Source: an uncultured Actinomycetes bacterium (lineage in GTDB: Bacteria; Actinomycetota; Actinomycetes; Nanopelagicales; Nanopelagicaceae). Taken from it: DNA of 5,790 nucleotides. The notes under the pieces are model-generated. The model did no database searches. It was given only the letters and a program-made list of their open reading frames with translations, and had not been told where the DNA came from. The translations under genes were made by a program, and so were the position numbers. This document shows, piece after piece, positions 1-5,790 of the stretch. Position 1 is the stretch's first letter. Each line of letters begins with the position of its first letter. The DNA lies in NCBI GenBank assembly GCA_903822245.1, contig CAIJOE010000050.1, positions 1 to 5,790 of the forward strand, read 5' to 3'.

Positions 1-485
1 CAATCTTTATCAACCAGCTTCGTGACAAGATCGGTGTCTTCTTTGGAACTCCAGAGACGACTACTGGCGGTAAGGCACTTAAGTTCTATGCCTCTATTCG
101 CCTAGATGTGCGCCGTATTGAAACTCTTAAAGATGGCCAAGACGCGGTTGGAAACCGTACGCGCGTTAAGGTAGTTAAGAACAAGATGGCCCCACCATTT
201 AAGCAAGCTGAATTCGACATTATCTACGGCACCGGTATTTCACGTGAAGGATCATTAATTGACCTTGGCGTTGAGATTGGAATCGTTAATAAGTCTGGCG
301 CTTGGTATACCTACAATGGTGACCAACTAGGTCAAGGAAAAGAGAACTCTCGTAACTTCTTGATCGACAACCCCGACCTAGCAAACGATATTGAGACCAA
401 GATTCGCGAGCATTATGTTCCAGTCGTGGTTGATGCCGAGCTAGTTGCAGCAATTGATGAGGCAACTGCAGAGGTTGATTTCTAA
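1..485 (+). CDS. recA: RecA recombinase, C-terminal part (5' end outside window)
   Basis: RecA forms an ATP-dependent filament on single-stranded DNA, catalyses homologous strand exchange, and as a co-protease stimulates LexA self-cleavage in the SOS response. The visible 160 codons (frame from base 3, stop TAA at 483-485) begin in the core ATPase domain, just before the segment INQLRDKIGVFFGTPETTTG that surrounds the end of DNA-binding loop L2. GGKALKFYASIRLDVRR and VGNRTRVKVVKNK follow, and then the C-terminal domain with DQLGQGKENSRNFLIDNPDL. The protein ends in a short acidic tail (DEATAEVDF), a region known in other RecAs to damp DNA binding. The Walker A part and the promoter lie upstream of the window. 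Identification is essentially certain. An ATG at 186 or a GTG at 108 inside this frame are internal codons, not starts, since conserved RecA sequence runs unbroken from the window edge. recX follows directly, the usual arrangement. Confidence 0.98.
   Translation, partial: IFINQLRDKIGVFFGTPETTTGGKALKFYASIRLDVRRIETLKDGQDAVGNRTRVKVVKNKMAPPFKQAEFDIIYGTGISREGSLIDLGVEIGIVNKSGAWYTYNGDQLGQGKENSRNFLIDNPDLANDIETKIREHYVPVVVDAELVAAIDEATAEVDF
470..474 (+). promoter_or_regulatory. Putative Shine-Dalgarno AGAGG for recX, inside the recA 3' end
   Basis: AGAGG lies 10 bases before the ATT at 485, a workable spacing for a ribosome binding site. It is the best purine-rich match near the recA/recX junction and supports initiation at the overlap. 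It also encodes residues of the RecA tail, so the match could be chance. Confidence 0.4.
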
Positions 486-970
486 TTAGTAAAGAAAAAG
501 TAGTAGAGGCAGATCCCTACTCTTATGCCAAGGATGTTGCGTTTTACGCACTTGCTCCTCGGGCAAAGAGTAGGGCTGAGCTCCACGCCCACCTCAAAAA
601 GCGTGGCGTGGAAGATGATGTGGCAAGCGCGGTATTAGATGAGCTGGAATTACAAGGTTTATTAAATGATCTTGAGTTTGCCCAGATCTGGTCGGAATCA
701 CGCCAGCGTCAAAAGAAATTATCAAAGCGAGTAATTGCCCAAGAACTTCGAGTTAAGGGTGTATCCCAAGACATTATTGAAGAGACAATTGAAAAAATCG
801 ATGATGAAGATGAATATCAAATGGCGTATAACTTAGCCGAACGAAAGTATCGATCTTGTGCTCATTTAGAGCAAGAAGTAATTTATCGCCGCGTATCTGG
901 CCTGCTATCTCGAAAGGGCTTTAGCCATTCGATAACGGGACGTATTATGCGCGAATTGCTCGCTTCCTGA
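485..970 (+). CDS. recX: RecX regulatory protein, probable ATT start
   Basis: RecX binds RecA filaments in the cytoplasm and limits RecA activity. Read from 485 the product is 161 residues, a normal RecX length, and consists of helical three-helix repeats. The first contains DPYSYAKDVAFYALAPRAKSRAELHAHLKKRGV (residues about 10-42 when read without a break), the second LNDLEFAQIWSESR with KLSKRVIAQELRVKGV, and the third YNLAERKY with RRVSGLLSRKGF near the C-terminus. The frame is open from 479, after a TGA at 476-478, and contains no ATG, GTG or TTG until GTG 608. Starting at 608 would remove the whole first repeat, although homology clearly extends to about codon 10. ATT 485, whose A is the last base of the recA stop, is therefore the best start; AGAGG lies 10 bases upstream. 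Alternatives are a -1 frameshift from recA at the TTC TAA end, or a sequence error. Family assignment is firm, the start is not. Confidence 0.88.
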   Translation: MSKEKVVEADPYSYAKDVAFYALAPRAKSRAELHAHLKKRGVEDDVASAVLDELELQGLLNDLEFAQIWSESRQRQKKLSKRVIAQELRVKGVSQDIIEETIEKIDDEDEYQMAYNLAERKYRSCAHLEQEVIYRRVSGLLSRKGFSHSITGRIMRELLAS

Positions 971-988
971 GCAGACTAAGATTGGGCT

Positions 989-2458
989 GTGAGTAGCCAA
1001 ATATCCATCGAGCCGCGTTCATTCGTGGTTGAAACATATGGCTGTCAGATGAATGCCCATGACACTGAGAGAATTTCTGGGTTATTACTTGAAGCTGGCT
1101 ATGTCCAGGCGCTGGCAGGATCTGAACCAGATCTAGTTGTTTTTAATACCTGCGCAGTTCGCGAAAATGCTGACAATAAACTTTATGGAAATTTATCGTT
1201 CTTAGCTCCGCGCAAGAAGAGTGATCCAAATTTCCAAATCGCAGTTGGCGGCTGTATGGCGCAGAAGGATCAAGATTCAATAATAAAGCGAGCGCCATAT
1301 GTTGATGTAGTTTTTGGAACTCACAATATTGGCTCCCTGCCTACCCTTTTGGAACGGGCTCGTATTGAAGAAGAGTCACAAGTTGAGATTAAAGAAGCAC
1401 TCGAACACTTCCCATCAACTCTTCCAGCCAGGCGTCACTCAGCCTTTAGTGCGTGGGTGTCGGTTTCAGTTGGCTGTAATAACACTTGCACATTTTGCAT
1501 AGTTCCCTCACTTCGCGGAATAGAGAAGGATCGCCCCGCGGCCGATATCATGAGTGAAGTACGCGCACTTGTTGATCAAGGCGTAATTGAAATTACCTTA
1601 CTAGGTCAAAATGTAAACGCATACGGTGTTGAATTTGGTGACCGCGGAGCCTTTGCCAAATTACTTCGCGAATGTGGCAAAGTCGATGGCCTAGAGCGCG
1701 TTCGCTTTATGTCACCCCATCCAAGAGATTTCACTGATGATGTGATTGAAGCGATGGCGCAAACCCCAAATGTTATGCCTCATCTGCACATGCCATTGCA
1801 GTCAGGCTCTGATCGCATCTTGCAGGCGATGCGCCGCTCCTACCGAGCTGATCGATATCTAGGAATTATTGAAAAGGTTCGAGCTGCTATGCCAAATTCC
1901 ACGATTACTACCGACATCATTGTTGGCTTTCCTGGGGAAAGTGATGATGATTTTCAAGCAACCATGGAGCTGGCAAAACAAGTTAAATTCTTAGCTGCCT
2001 ACACCTTCCAGTATTCAAAGCGGCCAGGAACCCCGGCGGCATCGATGGATGGCCAAATCTCTGATGCAGTTATGAAAGAGCGATATGACGCTTTGCATAA
2101 ACTTCAGCAAGAAATTTCTCATGAAGTAAATAACCAAGTTCTAGGGACAGATCAAGAAATATTGGTCGCAGATTATGAAGGACGACATGATGGCGATCAA
2201 TCTCGCATGACTGGAAGAACTAAAGATTTTCGCCTGGCTCACTTTAAAGTTGATCCAGCAAATGCTCCGCGTCCAGGAGATGCCGTAATTTCTAAGATCA
2301 CAAAGGCTTCACCCAACTTTGTCTTGGCCCAAGACCTACCGATCGATATTCGTAAAACCAAAGGTGGTCAGGCAAGCGCAGCGCGCAGCCTTGAATCTGG
2401 CACAAGTGCAATTATGGTTGGAATGCCAACCCTGGCCCAACTAAAGGCCCGTTCATAA
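989..2458 (+). CDS. miaB: tRNA-2-methylthio-N6-dimethylallyladenosine synthase (MiaB)
   Basis: MiaB is a radical-SAM methylthiotransferase that converts i6A37 to ms2i6A37 in tRNAs reading UNN codons, using two [4Fe-4S] clusters. The 489-residue protein shows all three parts. The N-terminal UPF0004 domain carries cluster cysteines C19 (TYGCQMN), C55 (FNTCAVRENA) and C89 (GGCMAQ). The radical-SAM core has the CxxxCxxC motif at C163, C167 and C170 (GCNNTCTFCIVPSLRG), then GQNVNAYG, MSPHPRDF, MPLQSGSD and TTDIIVGFPGES. A TRAM RNA-binding domain covers about residues 383-447. A tail of about 40 residues follows (ending GMPTLAQLKARS), similar in style to tails I recall from other actinobacterial MiaB proteins. 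GTG 989 is the only start that keeps the TYGCQMN motif, because an in-frame TAA lies at 977-979. There is no strong ribosome binding site. An 18-base gap separates it from recX and the next gene abuts, so co-transcription is likely. MiaB rather than MtaB or RimO, given the motifs and the adjacent miaA. Confidence 0.97.
   Translation: MSSQISIEPRSFVVETYGCQMNAHDTERISGLLLEAGYVQALAGSEPDLVVFNTCAVRENADNKLYGNLSFLAPRKKSDPNFQIAVGGCMAQKDQDSIIKRAPYVDVVFGTHNIGSLPTLLERARIEEESQVEIKEALEHFPSTLPARRHSAFSAWVSVSVGCNNTCTFCIVPSLRGIEKDRPAADIMSEVRALVDQGVIEITLLGQNVNAYGVEFGDRGAFAKLLRECGKVDGLERVRFMSPHPRDFTDDVIEAMAQTPNVMPHLHMPLQSGSDRILQAMRRSYRADRYLGIIEKVRAAMPNSTITTDIIVGFPGESDDDFQATMELAKQVKFLAAYTFQYSKRPGTPAASMDGQISDAVMKERYDALHKLQQEISHEVNNQVLGTDQEILVADYEGRHDGDQSRMTGRTKDFRLAHFKVDPANAPRPGDAVISKITKASPNFVLAQDLPIDIRKTKGGQASAARSLESGTSAIMVGMPTLAQLKARS
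2443..2447 (+). promoter_or_regulatory. Putative Shine-Dalgarno AAAGG for miaA
   Basis: AAAGG lies 11 bases before the GTG at 2459, within the last codons of miaB. The spacing is slightly long, but together with the abutting TAA-GTG junction it supports GTG 2459 as the start and translational coupling to miaB. Confidence 0.4.
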
Positions 2459-3373
2459 GTGAGAGCAAATCTAATTGTTGTTTGCGGGGCGACGGCAACC
2501 GGTAAGAGCGATATCGCGGTTGCAATTGCTAAGGAAATTGGCGCAGAGATAGTTAATGCAGATTCAATGCAACTTTATAAAGGCATGGATATTGGGACAG
2601 CTAAATTAAATACCCAAGAGCAGGCGGGCATCACCCACCATCTTTTAGACATGGTAACTGTCAGCCAGGATGTGACTGTTTCTTGGTATCAAGAACTAGC
2701 CAGAGCAAAAATAGATGAAATTAATTCCCGGGGGATACCAGCAGTTGTTGTTGGAGGAACTGGTCTATATATTAAGTCGATTCTAGATGATTTAGTTTTT
2801 CCAGAGACTGACCCTGATGTGAGACAGAAAATTACTGATGAAGCAGAAAAACTAGGAAATGATGAGATGCACTCTCGCCTTTCGAAGTTAGATCCAGCTG
2901 CTGGACTTGCAATCCCTAAAGAGAATATTCGACGGGTAATTCGCGCGCTAGAAGTAATTGAAATAACCGGTCAGCCCTTTACGGCGACCTTGCCTCGTAA
3001 AGATTCAACTAGATATCCCAAGGCGCTGCAATTTGGCTTGGTTATGGATCGTGCGAGTTTAGATACGCAAATTTTGCTGCGGGTAGAAAAAATGTGGCAG
3101 GCCGGCTTTGTTGATGAAGTTGAAGAGCTAATTAATCAGGGGCTACTTGAAGGAAAAACTGCTCAAGCTGCAATTGGCTATGCCCAAATAGTTCGAATGA
3201 AGCATGGTGAATTAACCCAAGACCAAGCCATGGAATATACGGCTAGAGCAACTAGACAATATGCCCGCCGGCAAGAGACCTGGTTTAGTCGCGATGAGCG
3301 AATAACTTGGTTAAAGCCCGGGTCCATTTCACAGCGCATGGCGACCCTTCTTCCCACTATTCTCAAAGCATGA
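2459..3373 (+). CDS. miaA: tRNA dimethylallyltransferase (MiaA)
   Basis: MiaA transfers a dimethylallyl group from dimethylallyl diphosphate to N6 of A37 in tRNAs reading UNN codons, making the substrate used by MiaB. The 304-residue protein is normal for the family. It shows the P-loop GATATGKS (residues 10-17), the substrate motif NADSMQLYKGMDIGTAK (33-49, with the expected catalytic Asp at 35), HHLLD (60-64), VVGGTGLYIKS (97-107), ENIRRVIRALEV (155-166), QAAIGYAQ (236-243) and the C-terminal TRQYARRQETWFSRD (265-279). The start is GTG, directly after the miaB stop, giving a protein that begins MRANLIVVCGATATGKS with the P-loop at the usual distance from the N-terminus. Its stop overlaps the dapF start by four bases. 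In high-GC actinobacteria other genes often separate miaB and miaA; here they touch, so both A37 enzymes are probably made from one transcript. Confidence 0.97.
   Translation: MRANLIVVCGATATGKSDIAVAIAKEIGAEIVNADSMQLYKGMDIGTAKLNTQEQAGITHHLLDMVTVSQDVTVSWYQELARAKIDEINSRGIPAVVVGGTGLYIKSILDDLVFPETDPDVRQKITDEAEKLGNDEMHSRLSKLDPAAGLAIPKENIRRVIRALEVIEITGQPFTATLPRKDSTRYPKALQFGLVMDRASLDTQILLRVEKMWQAGFVDEVEELINQGLLEGKTAQAAIGYAQIVRMKHGELTQDQAMEYTARATRQYARRQETWFSRDERITWLKPGSISQRMATLLPTILKA
3370..3373 (+). other. ATGA stop-start overlap, miaA/dapF
   Basis: The four bases ATGA hold the dapF start codon and the miaA stop TGA. No clear Shine-Dalgarno sequence precedes it (the upstream bases are pyrimidine-rich), so dapF translation probably depends on ribosomes finishing miaA. 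Confidence 0.85.
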
Positions 3374-4173
3374 GCGAGAAGTTAATTGGCACTTATGGCC
3401 ATGGCACAGAAAATGACTTTGTCATAACTTTCGATCCAAATAACGAGAATGAATTAACCCCGCAGCAAATCCTAAGAATTTGTAATCGCCAGACTGGAAT
3501 TGGCGCCGATGGAACTATTCGAATTACAAAAGTTGATGGCAAATGGTTTATGGATTATCGAAATGCCGATGGCTCGGTTGCTGAAATGTGTGGCAATGGG
3601 ATTCGAGTGATGGCTAGATATCTAGTTGAGCGGGGCCACCAACCTGCTGGAATCTTTCCAATAAATACCAGAGATGGCATGAAGTATTTGGCAGTTCCCG
3701 AAAAAGAAGATATTTCAGTCAATCTAGGCAAGGTTCAAGAGAATTATGGTGAAATAACAGCAACTGCAAATGGAAAAACCTGGACCGGTTACAACATCAG
3801 TACCGGAAATCCACACGCTGTAGTTTTTGTTGATGATGTAGAAGATGTCGGTGATTTAAAGAGCCCGCCACAAGTTGCTCCAGCTGATGAGTATCTAGAT
3901 GGTGTGAATGTTGAATTTGTTCAATTCTTGGAAAATGGCGAACTAAAGATGCGAGTACATGAGCGTGGTTCGGGGGAGACTAGATCATGTGGCACAGGAA
4001 CTTGCGCCGTCGCACTTGCCGCAACTTTGAAGAAAGGTAAGTCACTTCCAATTAAGTGGGTTATTAACCCGCCAGGTGGTCGTTTAGTTGTTGATATTGA
4101 TGGTCATAGCAATGCCACGCTTACAGGTCCAGCAGTTCTAATTGCTGATCACGATTTGAGTAAGTATCTGTGA
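3370..4173 (+). CDS. dapF: Diaminopimelate epimerase (DapF)
   Basis: DapF interconverts LL- and meso-diaminopimelate without a cofactor, supplying lysine synthesis and the peptidoglycan cross-linking residue; it acts in the cytoplasm. The 267-residue protein is of usual size and has two similar halves, each giving one catalytic cysteine. C74 lies in AEMCGNGIR (residues 71-79) and C207 in ERGSGETRSCGTGTC (198-212). Also visible are HGTENDFV near the N-terminus (11-18), GIGADGTI (43-50), the DYRNADGS segment (62-69) and STGNPHAV (144-151). I chose ATG 3370 because it puts the conserved HGTENDF motif at the usual distance from the N-terminus and forms a four-base overlap with miaA. A TTG at 3307 in the same frame would add 21 residues without family likeness, encoded inside miaA. 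The 3' end overlaps hflX by four bases. Placement beside miaA and hflX is the usual actinobacterial context, although the pathway is unrelated to tRNA modification. Confidence 0.97.
   Translation: MSEKLIGTYGHGTENDFVITFDPNNENELTPQQILRICNRQTGIGADGTIRITKVDGKWFMDYRNADGSVAEMCGNGIRVMARYLVERGHQPAGIFPINTRDGMKYLAVPEKEDISVNLGKVQENYGEITATANGKTWTGYNISTGNPHAVVFVDDVEDVGDLKSPPQVAPADEYLDGVNVEFVQFLENGELKMRVHERGSGETRSCGTGTCAVALAATLKKGKSLPIKWVINPPGGRLVVDIDGHSNATLTGPAVLIADHDLSKYL
4170..4173 (+). other. GTGA stop-start overlap, dapF/hflX
   Basis: GTGA holds the GTG start of hflX and the TGA stop of dapF. The upstream sequence has only a weak purine stretch (TTGAGTAAG, 4155-4163), which again suggests translational coupling. 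Confidence 0.8.
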
Positions 4174-5615
4174 GTCAAGAAGAAGATAATTTCGATAAGT
4201 TTGATATCGATCAACTAATTGCTGATTCAGCCCAGGCAGCAGCAGACTTTGATGCCGCTGAAAGTCACAAAGAAGATTGGGAAGCCAATCAGGCTGATTT
4301 GCAAGATCGCCAAGCGCTTCGAAGAGTTGCTGGACTTTCAACTGAACTAGAAGATATTTCAGATGCGGAATATCGCCAATTACGCCTTGAGAAAGTAATT
4401 CTAGTTGGGGTGTGGACCGAGGGGAGCGCCCTTGATGCTGAAAATTCCCTAAAGGAATTGGCAGCTCTGGCCGAGACTGCTGGCTCTGAAGTTATGGATG
4501 GTTTGATTCAACGGCGCGATAGGCCAGACCCGTCTACCTTTATTGGATCTGGAAAAGTTGAAGAACTTCGTAGATCAGTTGTTGCAACTGGAGCTGACAC
4601 AGTTGTTTGTGATGGCGAGCTTTCACCAGCCCAGCTTCGAAACCTAGAACAAAAAAGCAAAGTAAAGGTAATTGATCGCACAGCTTTGATCTTGGATATT
4701 TTTGCTCAGCACGCCAAGAGCCGTGAAGGTAAGGCACAAGTTGAGTTAGCACAGATGAGTTACCTACTTCCAAGACTTCGCGGTTGGGGTGATTCACTTT
4801 CCCGTCAGGCTGGTGGAATTGGTGGGCGCGGTCCCGGTGAAACAAAAATTGAAACTGATCGCCGGCGAATTAATGACAAGATGGCAAAGCTGCGCCGAGA
4901 GATTAAAGAGATGAAGACTTCTCGTGATACTAAACGCCAAGAGCGCAGACGAAATAACATTCCATCAGTTGCTATTGCGGGCTATACCAATGCTGGTAAA
5001 TCTTCACTAATGAATCGTTTAACTGATGCTGGTGTATTAGTTGAAAACGCGCTTTTTGCTACTTTGGATCCAACGGTTAGGAAGTCCACGACCAGCGATG
5101 GGCGGATATTCACACTTTCAGACACGGTTGGATTTGTTCGCCACCTGCCGCATCAATTAGTTGAAGCTTTCAAATCAACACTTGAAGAAGTCTCTGAATC
5201 AGATCTAATTGTTCACGTGGTCGATGGTTCCCACCCTGATCCAATGGGGCAGATCAGCGCGGTGCGGGAAGTAATAAATGAAATTGGTGGTGGGGATATC
5301 CCAGAAATAATTGCAATCAATAAAGCCGATGTGGCACCACCTGAGACGATTATGCAATTGCTGAGACTAGAGCCAAATAGTTTTGCCTTTTCAGCTCGAA
5401 CTGGATATGGAATTGAAACCCTAATCAAAGCGATCGAGAGTTCACTTCCAAGGCCCAGAGTGGAAATAAAGACCGTGATTCCTTTTAGTCGTGGCGATCT
5501 TGTCAGCGCCATTCATGAGCGTGGGGAAATCATTTCTGAAGAGTATTTGCCTGAGGGCACGGCCATTCATGCCATGGTTGATGGGGTAATTGCCAAGGCA
5601 ATTGAAAAGTTATAG
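4170..5615 (+). CDS. hflX: Ribosome-associated GTPase HflX
   Basis: HflX is a GTPase that binds the 50S subunit; in bacteria studied it splits stalled or hibernating 70S ribosomes, notably under heat or antibiotic stress. The 481-residue protein has an acidic extension of about 45 residues, then the actinobacterial signature ALRRVAGLSTELED (49-62). The HflX N-terminal domain follows, with FIGSGKVEEL (124-133), VIDRTALILDIFAQHA (167-182), and the glycine-rich loop GGIGGRGPGETKIETDRRRI (215-234). A basic helical linker spans about 235-263. The G domain has G1 GYTNAGKS (271-278), G2 around DPTVRKS (300-306), G3 DTVGF (318-322), G4 NKAD (384-387) and a G5-like FSAR (407-410). A C-terminal region of about 50 residues ends the protein. 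The start is GTG 4170, overlapping the dapF stop. The key GTPase motifs look intact. Position after dapF matches the usual actinobacterial gene order. Confidence 0.97.
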   Translation: MSQEEDNFDKFDIDQLIADSAQAAADFDAAESHKEDWEANQADLQDRQALRRVAGLSTELEDISDAEYRQLRLEKVILVGVWTEGSALDAENSLKELAALAETAGSEVMDGLIQRRDRPDPSTFIGSGKVEELRRSVVATGADTVVCDGELSPAQLRNLEQKSKVKVIDRTALILDIFAQHAKSREGKAQVELAQMSYLLPRLRGWGDSLSRQAGGIGGRGPGETKIETDRRRINDKMAKLRREIKEMKTSRDTKRQERRRNNIPSVAIAGYTNAGKSSLMNRLTDAGVLVENALFATLDPTVRKSTTSDGRIFTLSDTVGFVRHLPHQLVEAFKSTLEEVSESDLIVHVVDGSHPDPMGQISAVREVINEIGGGDIPEIIAINKADVAPPETIMQLLRLEPNSFAFSARTGYGIETLIKAIESSLPRPRVEIKTVIPFSRGDLVSAIHERGEIISEEYLPEGTAIHAMVDGVIAKAIEKL

Positions 5616-5622
5616 TTAACCC

Positions 5623-5790
5623 ATGCCGCAAGTAATTGAATTATTAAAGCTCTCACCACAAGAGCTAGAGGCGGCAATCGATCAGACCGTTGAGACCTTG
5701 GCTTTAGGTGAAGTAATCGTTGCGCCACTAGAACACAGTTATGCCTATATTTGCGATGCTTTTAACAAAGAGGCGGTGATGCGCCTGCAC
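5623..5790 (+). CDS. Probable Sua5/YciO/YrdC-family protein, N-terminal 56 residues (3' end outside window)
   Basis: An open frame from ATG 5623 runs without a stop to the window edge, seven bases after the hflX stop. The visible 56 residues show a predicted helical start (about 1-25), then LALGEVIVAPLEHSYAYICDAFN and KEAVMRLH. The spacing resembles the start of YrdC domains: a helix, then G-x-V-hydrophobic, a Pro-containing strand, a Tyr, and a D-x-x-N-x-x-A-v-x-r segment. Canonical TsaC/Sua5 enzymes make threonylcarbamoyl-AMP for t6A37 in ANN-decoding tRNAs and carry PT[D/E]T-x-YGL; here the matching stretch is PLEHSYAYI, without those threonines and without the glycine. It may be a divergent TsaC or a family member with another role, and the assignment rests on a short fragment. 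The start is the first ATG after hflX; no strong ribosome binding site is seen. The gene is very likely real given its tight placement and codon use like its neighbours. Confidence 0.6.
   Translation, partial: MPQVIELLKLSPQELEAAIDQTVETLALGEVIVAPLEHSYAYICDAFNKEAVMRLH

Noticed and set aside
608..970. A shorter recX starting at GTG 608 (120 residues).
   Set aside because: It would cut off the first helical repeat, although the upstream codons in the same open frame encode recognisable RecX sequence (AKDVAFYALAPRAKSRAEL).
1400..1416. Possible actinobacterial SOS (LexA) box beginning TCGAAC at 1401.
   Set aside because: Only the left half-site is present; the matching GTTCGA half is missing, and the site is inside miaB coding sequence.
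1314..1502. A small plus-strand open frame within miaB.
   Set aside because: It lies wholly inside the miaB coding sequence in another frame, has no recognisable domain, and crosses the radical-SAM motif region.
3178..3366. A minus-strand open frame opposite the miaA 3' end.
   Set aside because: It is antisense to conserved MiaA motifs, has a composition typical of a shadow frame, and shows no family likeness.
3307..3369. An earlier TTG start for dapF at 3307, adding 21 residues.
   Set aside because: The extra residues show no DapF likeness and lie within miaA coding sequence; ATG 3370 gives the normal N-terminus and a typical four-base overlap.
4138..4845. Two minus-strand open frames (4138-4341 and 4540-4845) opposite hflX.
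   Set aside because: Both are antisense to conserved HflX or DapF sequence and are rich in Gln, Leu and His, as expected from the reverse complement of the sense codons.
5213..5512. A minus-strand open frame opposite the HflX G domain.
   Set aside because: It is antisense to the G4/G5 region of an intact GTPase; no ribosome binding site or domain was recognised.
1..5790. Search for a novel system: CRISPR repeats, mobile elements, toxin-antitoxin pairs, RNA genes, riboswitches, terminators.
   Set aside because: Essentially all bases are accounted for by conserved housekeeping genes. The only spacers (971-988 and 5616-5622) are too short to hold such elements, and I saw no direct or inverted repeats of note.

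Overview
The window is one densely packed, entirely plus-strand block of housekeeping genes: recA (3' part only), recX, miaB, miaA, dapF, hflX, and the 5' part of a probable Sua5/YciO/YrdC-family gene. Order and protein signatures point to an actinobacterium. The RecA tail, the MiaB motif CIVPSLRG and the HflX segment ALRRVAGLSTELED are of actinobacterial type, and recA-recX-miaB-miaA-dapF-hflX is the classic actinobacterial order. The DNA is clearly less GC-rich than Streptomyces or Mycobacterium (many AAA, ATT, GAA and TTA codons). With the near absence of spacers, this suggests a streamlined, low-GC lineage such as the planktonic freshwater Nanopelagicales (acI). That placement is inference, not proven by the window.

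Layout: RecA ends at 485. RecX follows without a gap and, read strictly, has no ATG, GTG or TTG start that would give a full-length protein; the best start is an ATT overlapping the recA stop. An 18-base gap precedes miaB (GTG start). miaA abuts miaB (TAA-GTG). miaA/dapF and dapF/hflX each overlap by four bases (ATGA and GTGA). Seven bases separate hflX from the last, truncated gene. No intergenic stretch exceeds 18 bases, and I see no terminator, internal promoter, RNA gene, mobile element or CRISPR array, so the block is probably transcribed as one or a few long mRNAs from a promoter upstream of the window.

Functionally, RecA and its modulator RecX handle recombination and the SOS response. 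MiaA and MiaB act in sequence on A37 of tRNAs reading UNN codons (i6A, then ms2i6A). DapF supplies meso-diaminopimelate for peptidoglycan and lysine. HflX is a ribosome-associated GTPase. If the last gene is a true threonylcarbamoyl-AMP synthase, it would add the other major A37 modification (t6A), but its start departs from the canonical motif. I found no novel system. The points most worth checking are the recX start and the divergent YrdC-like N-terminus.
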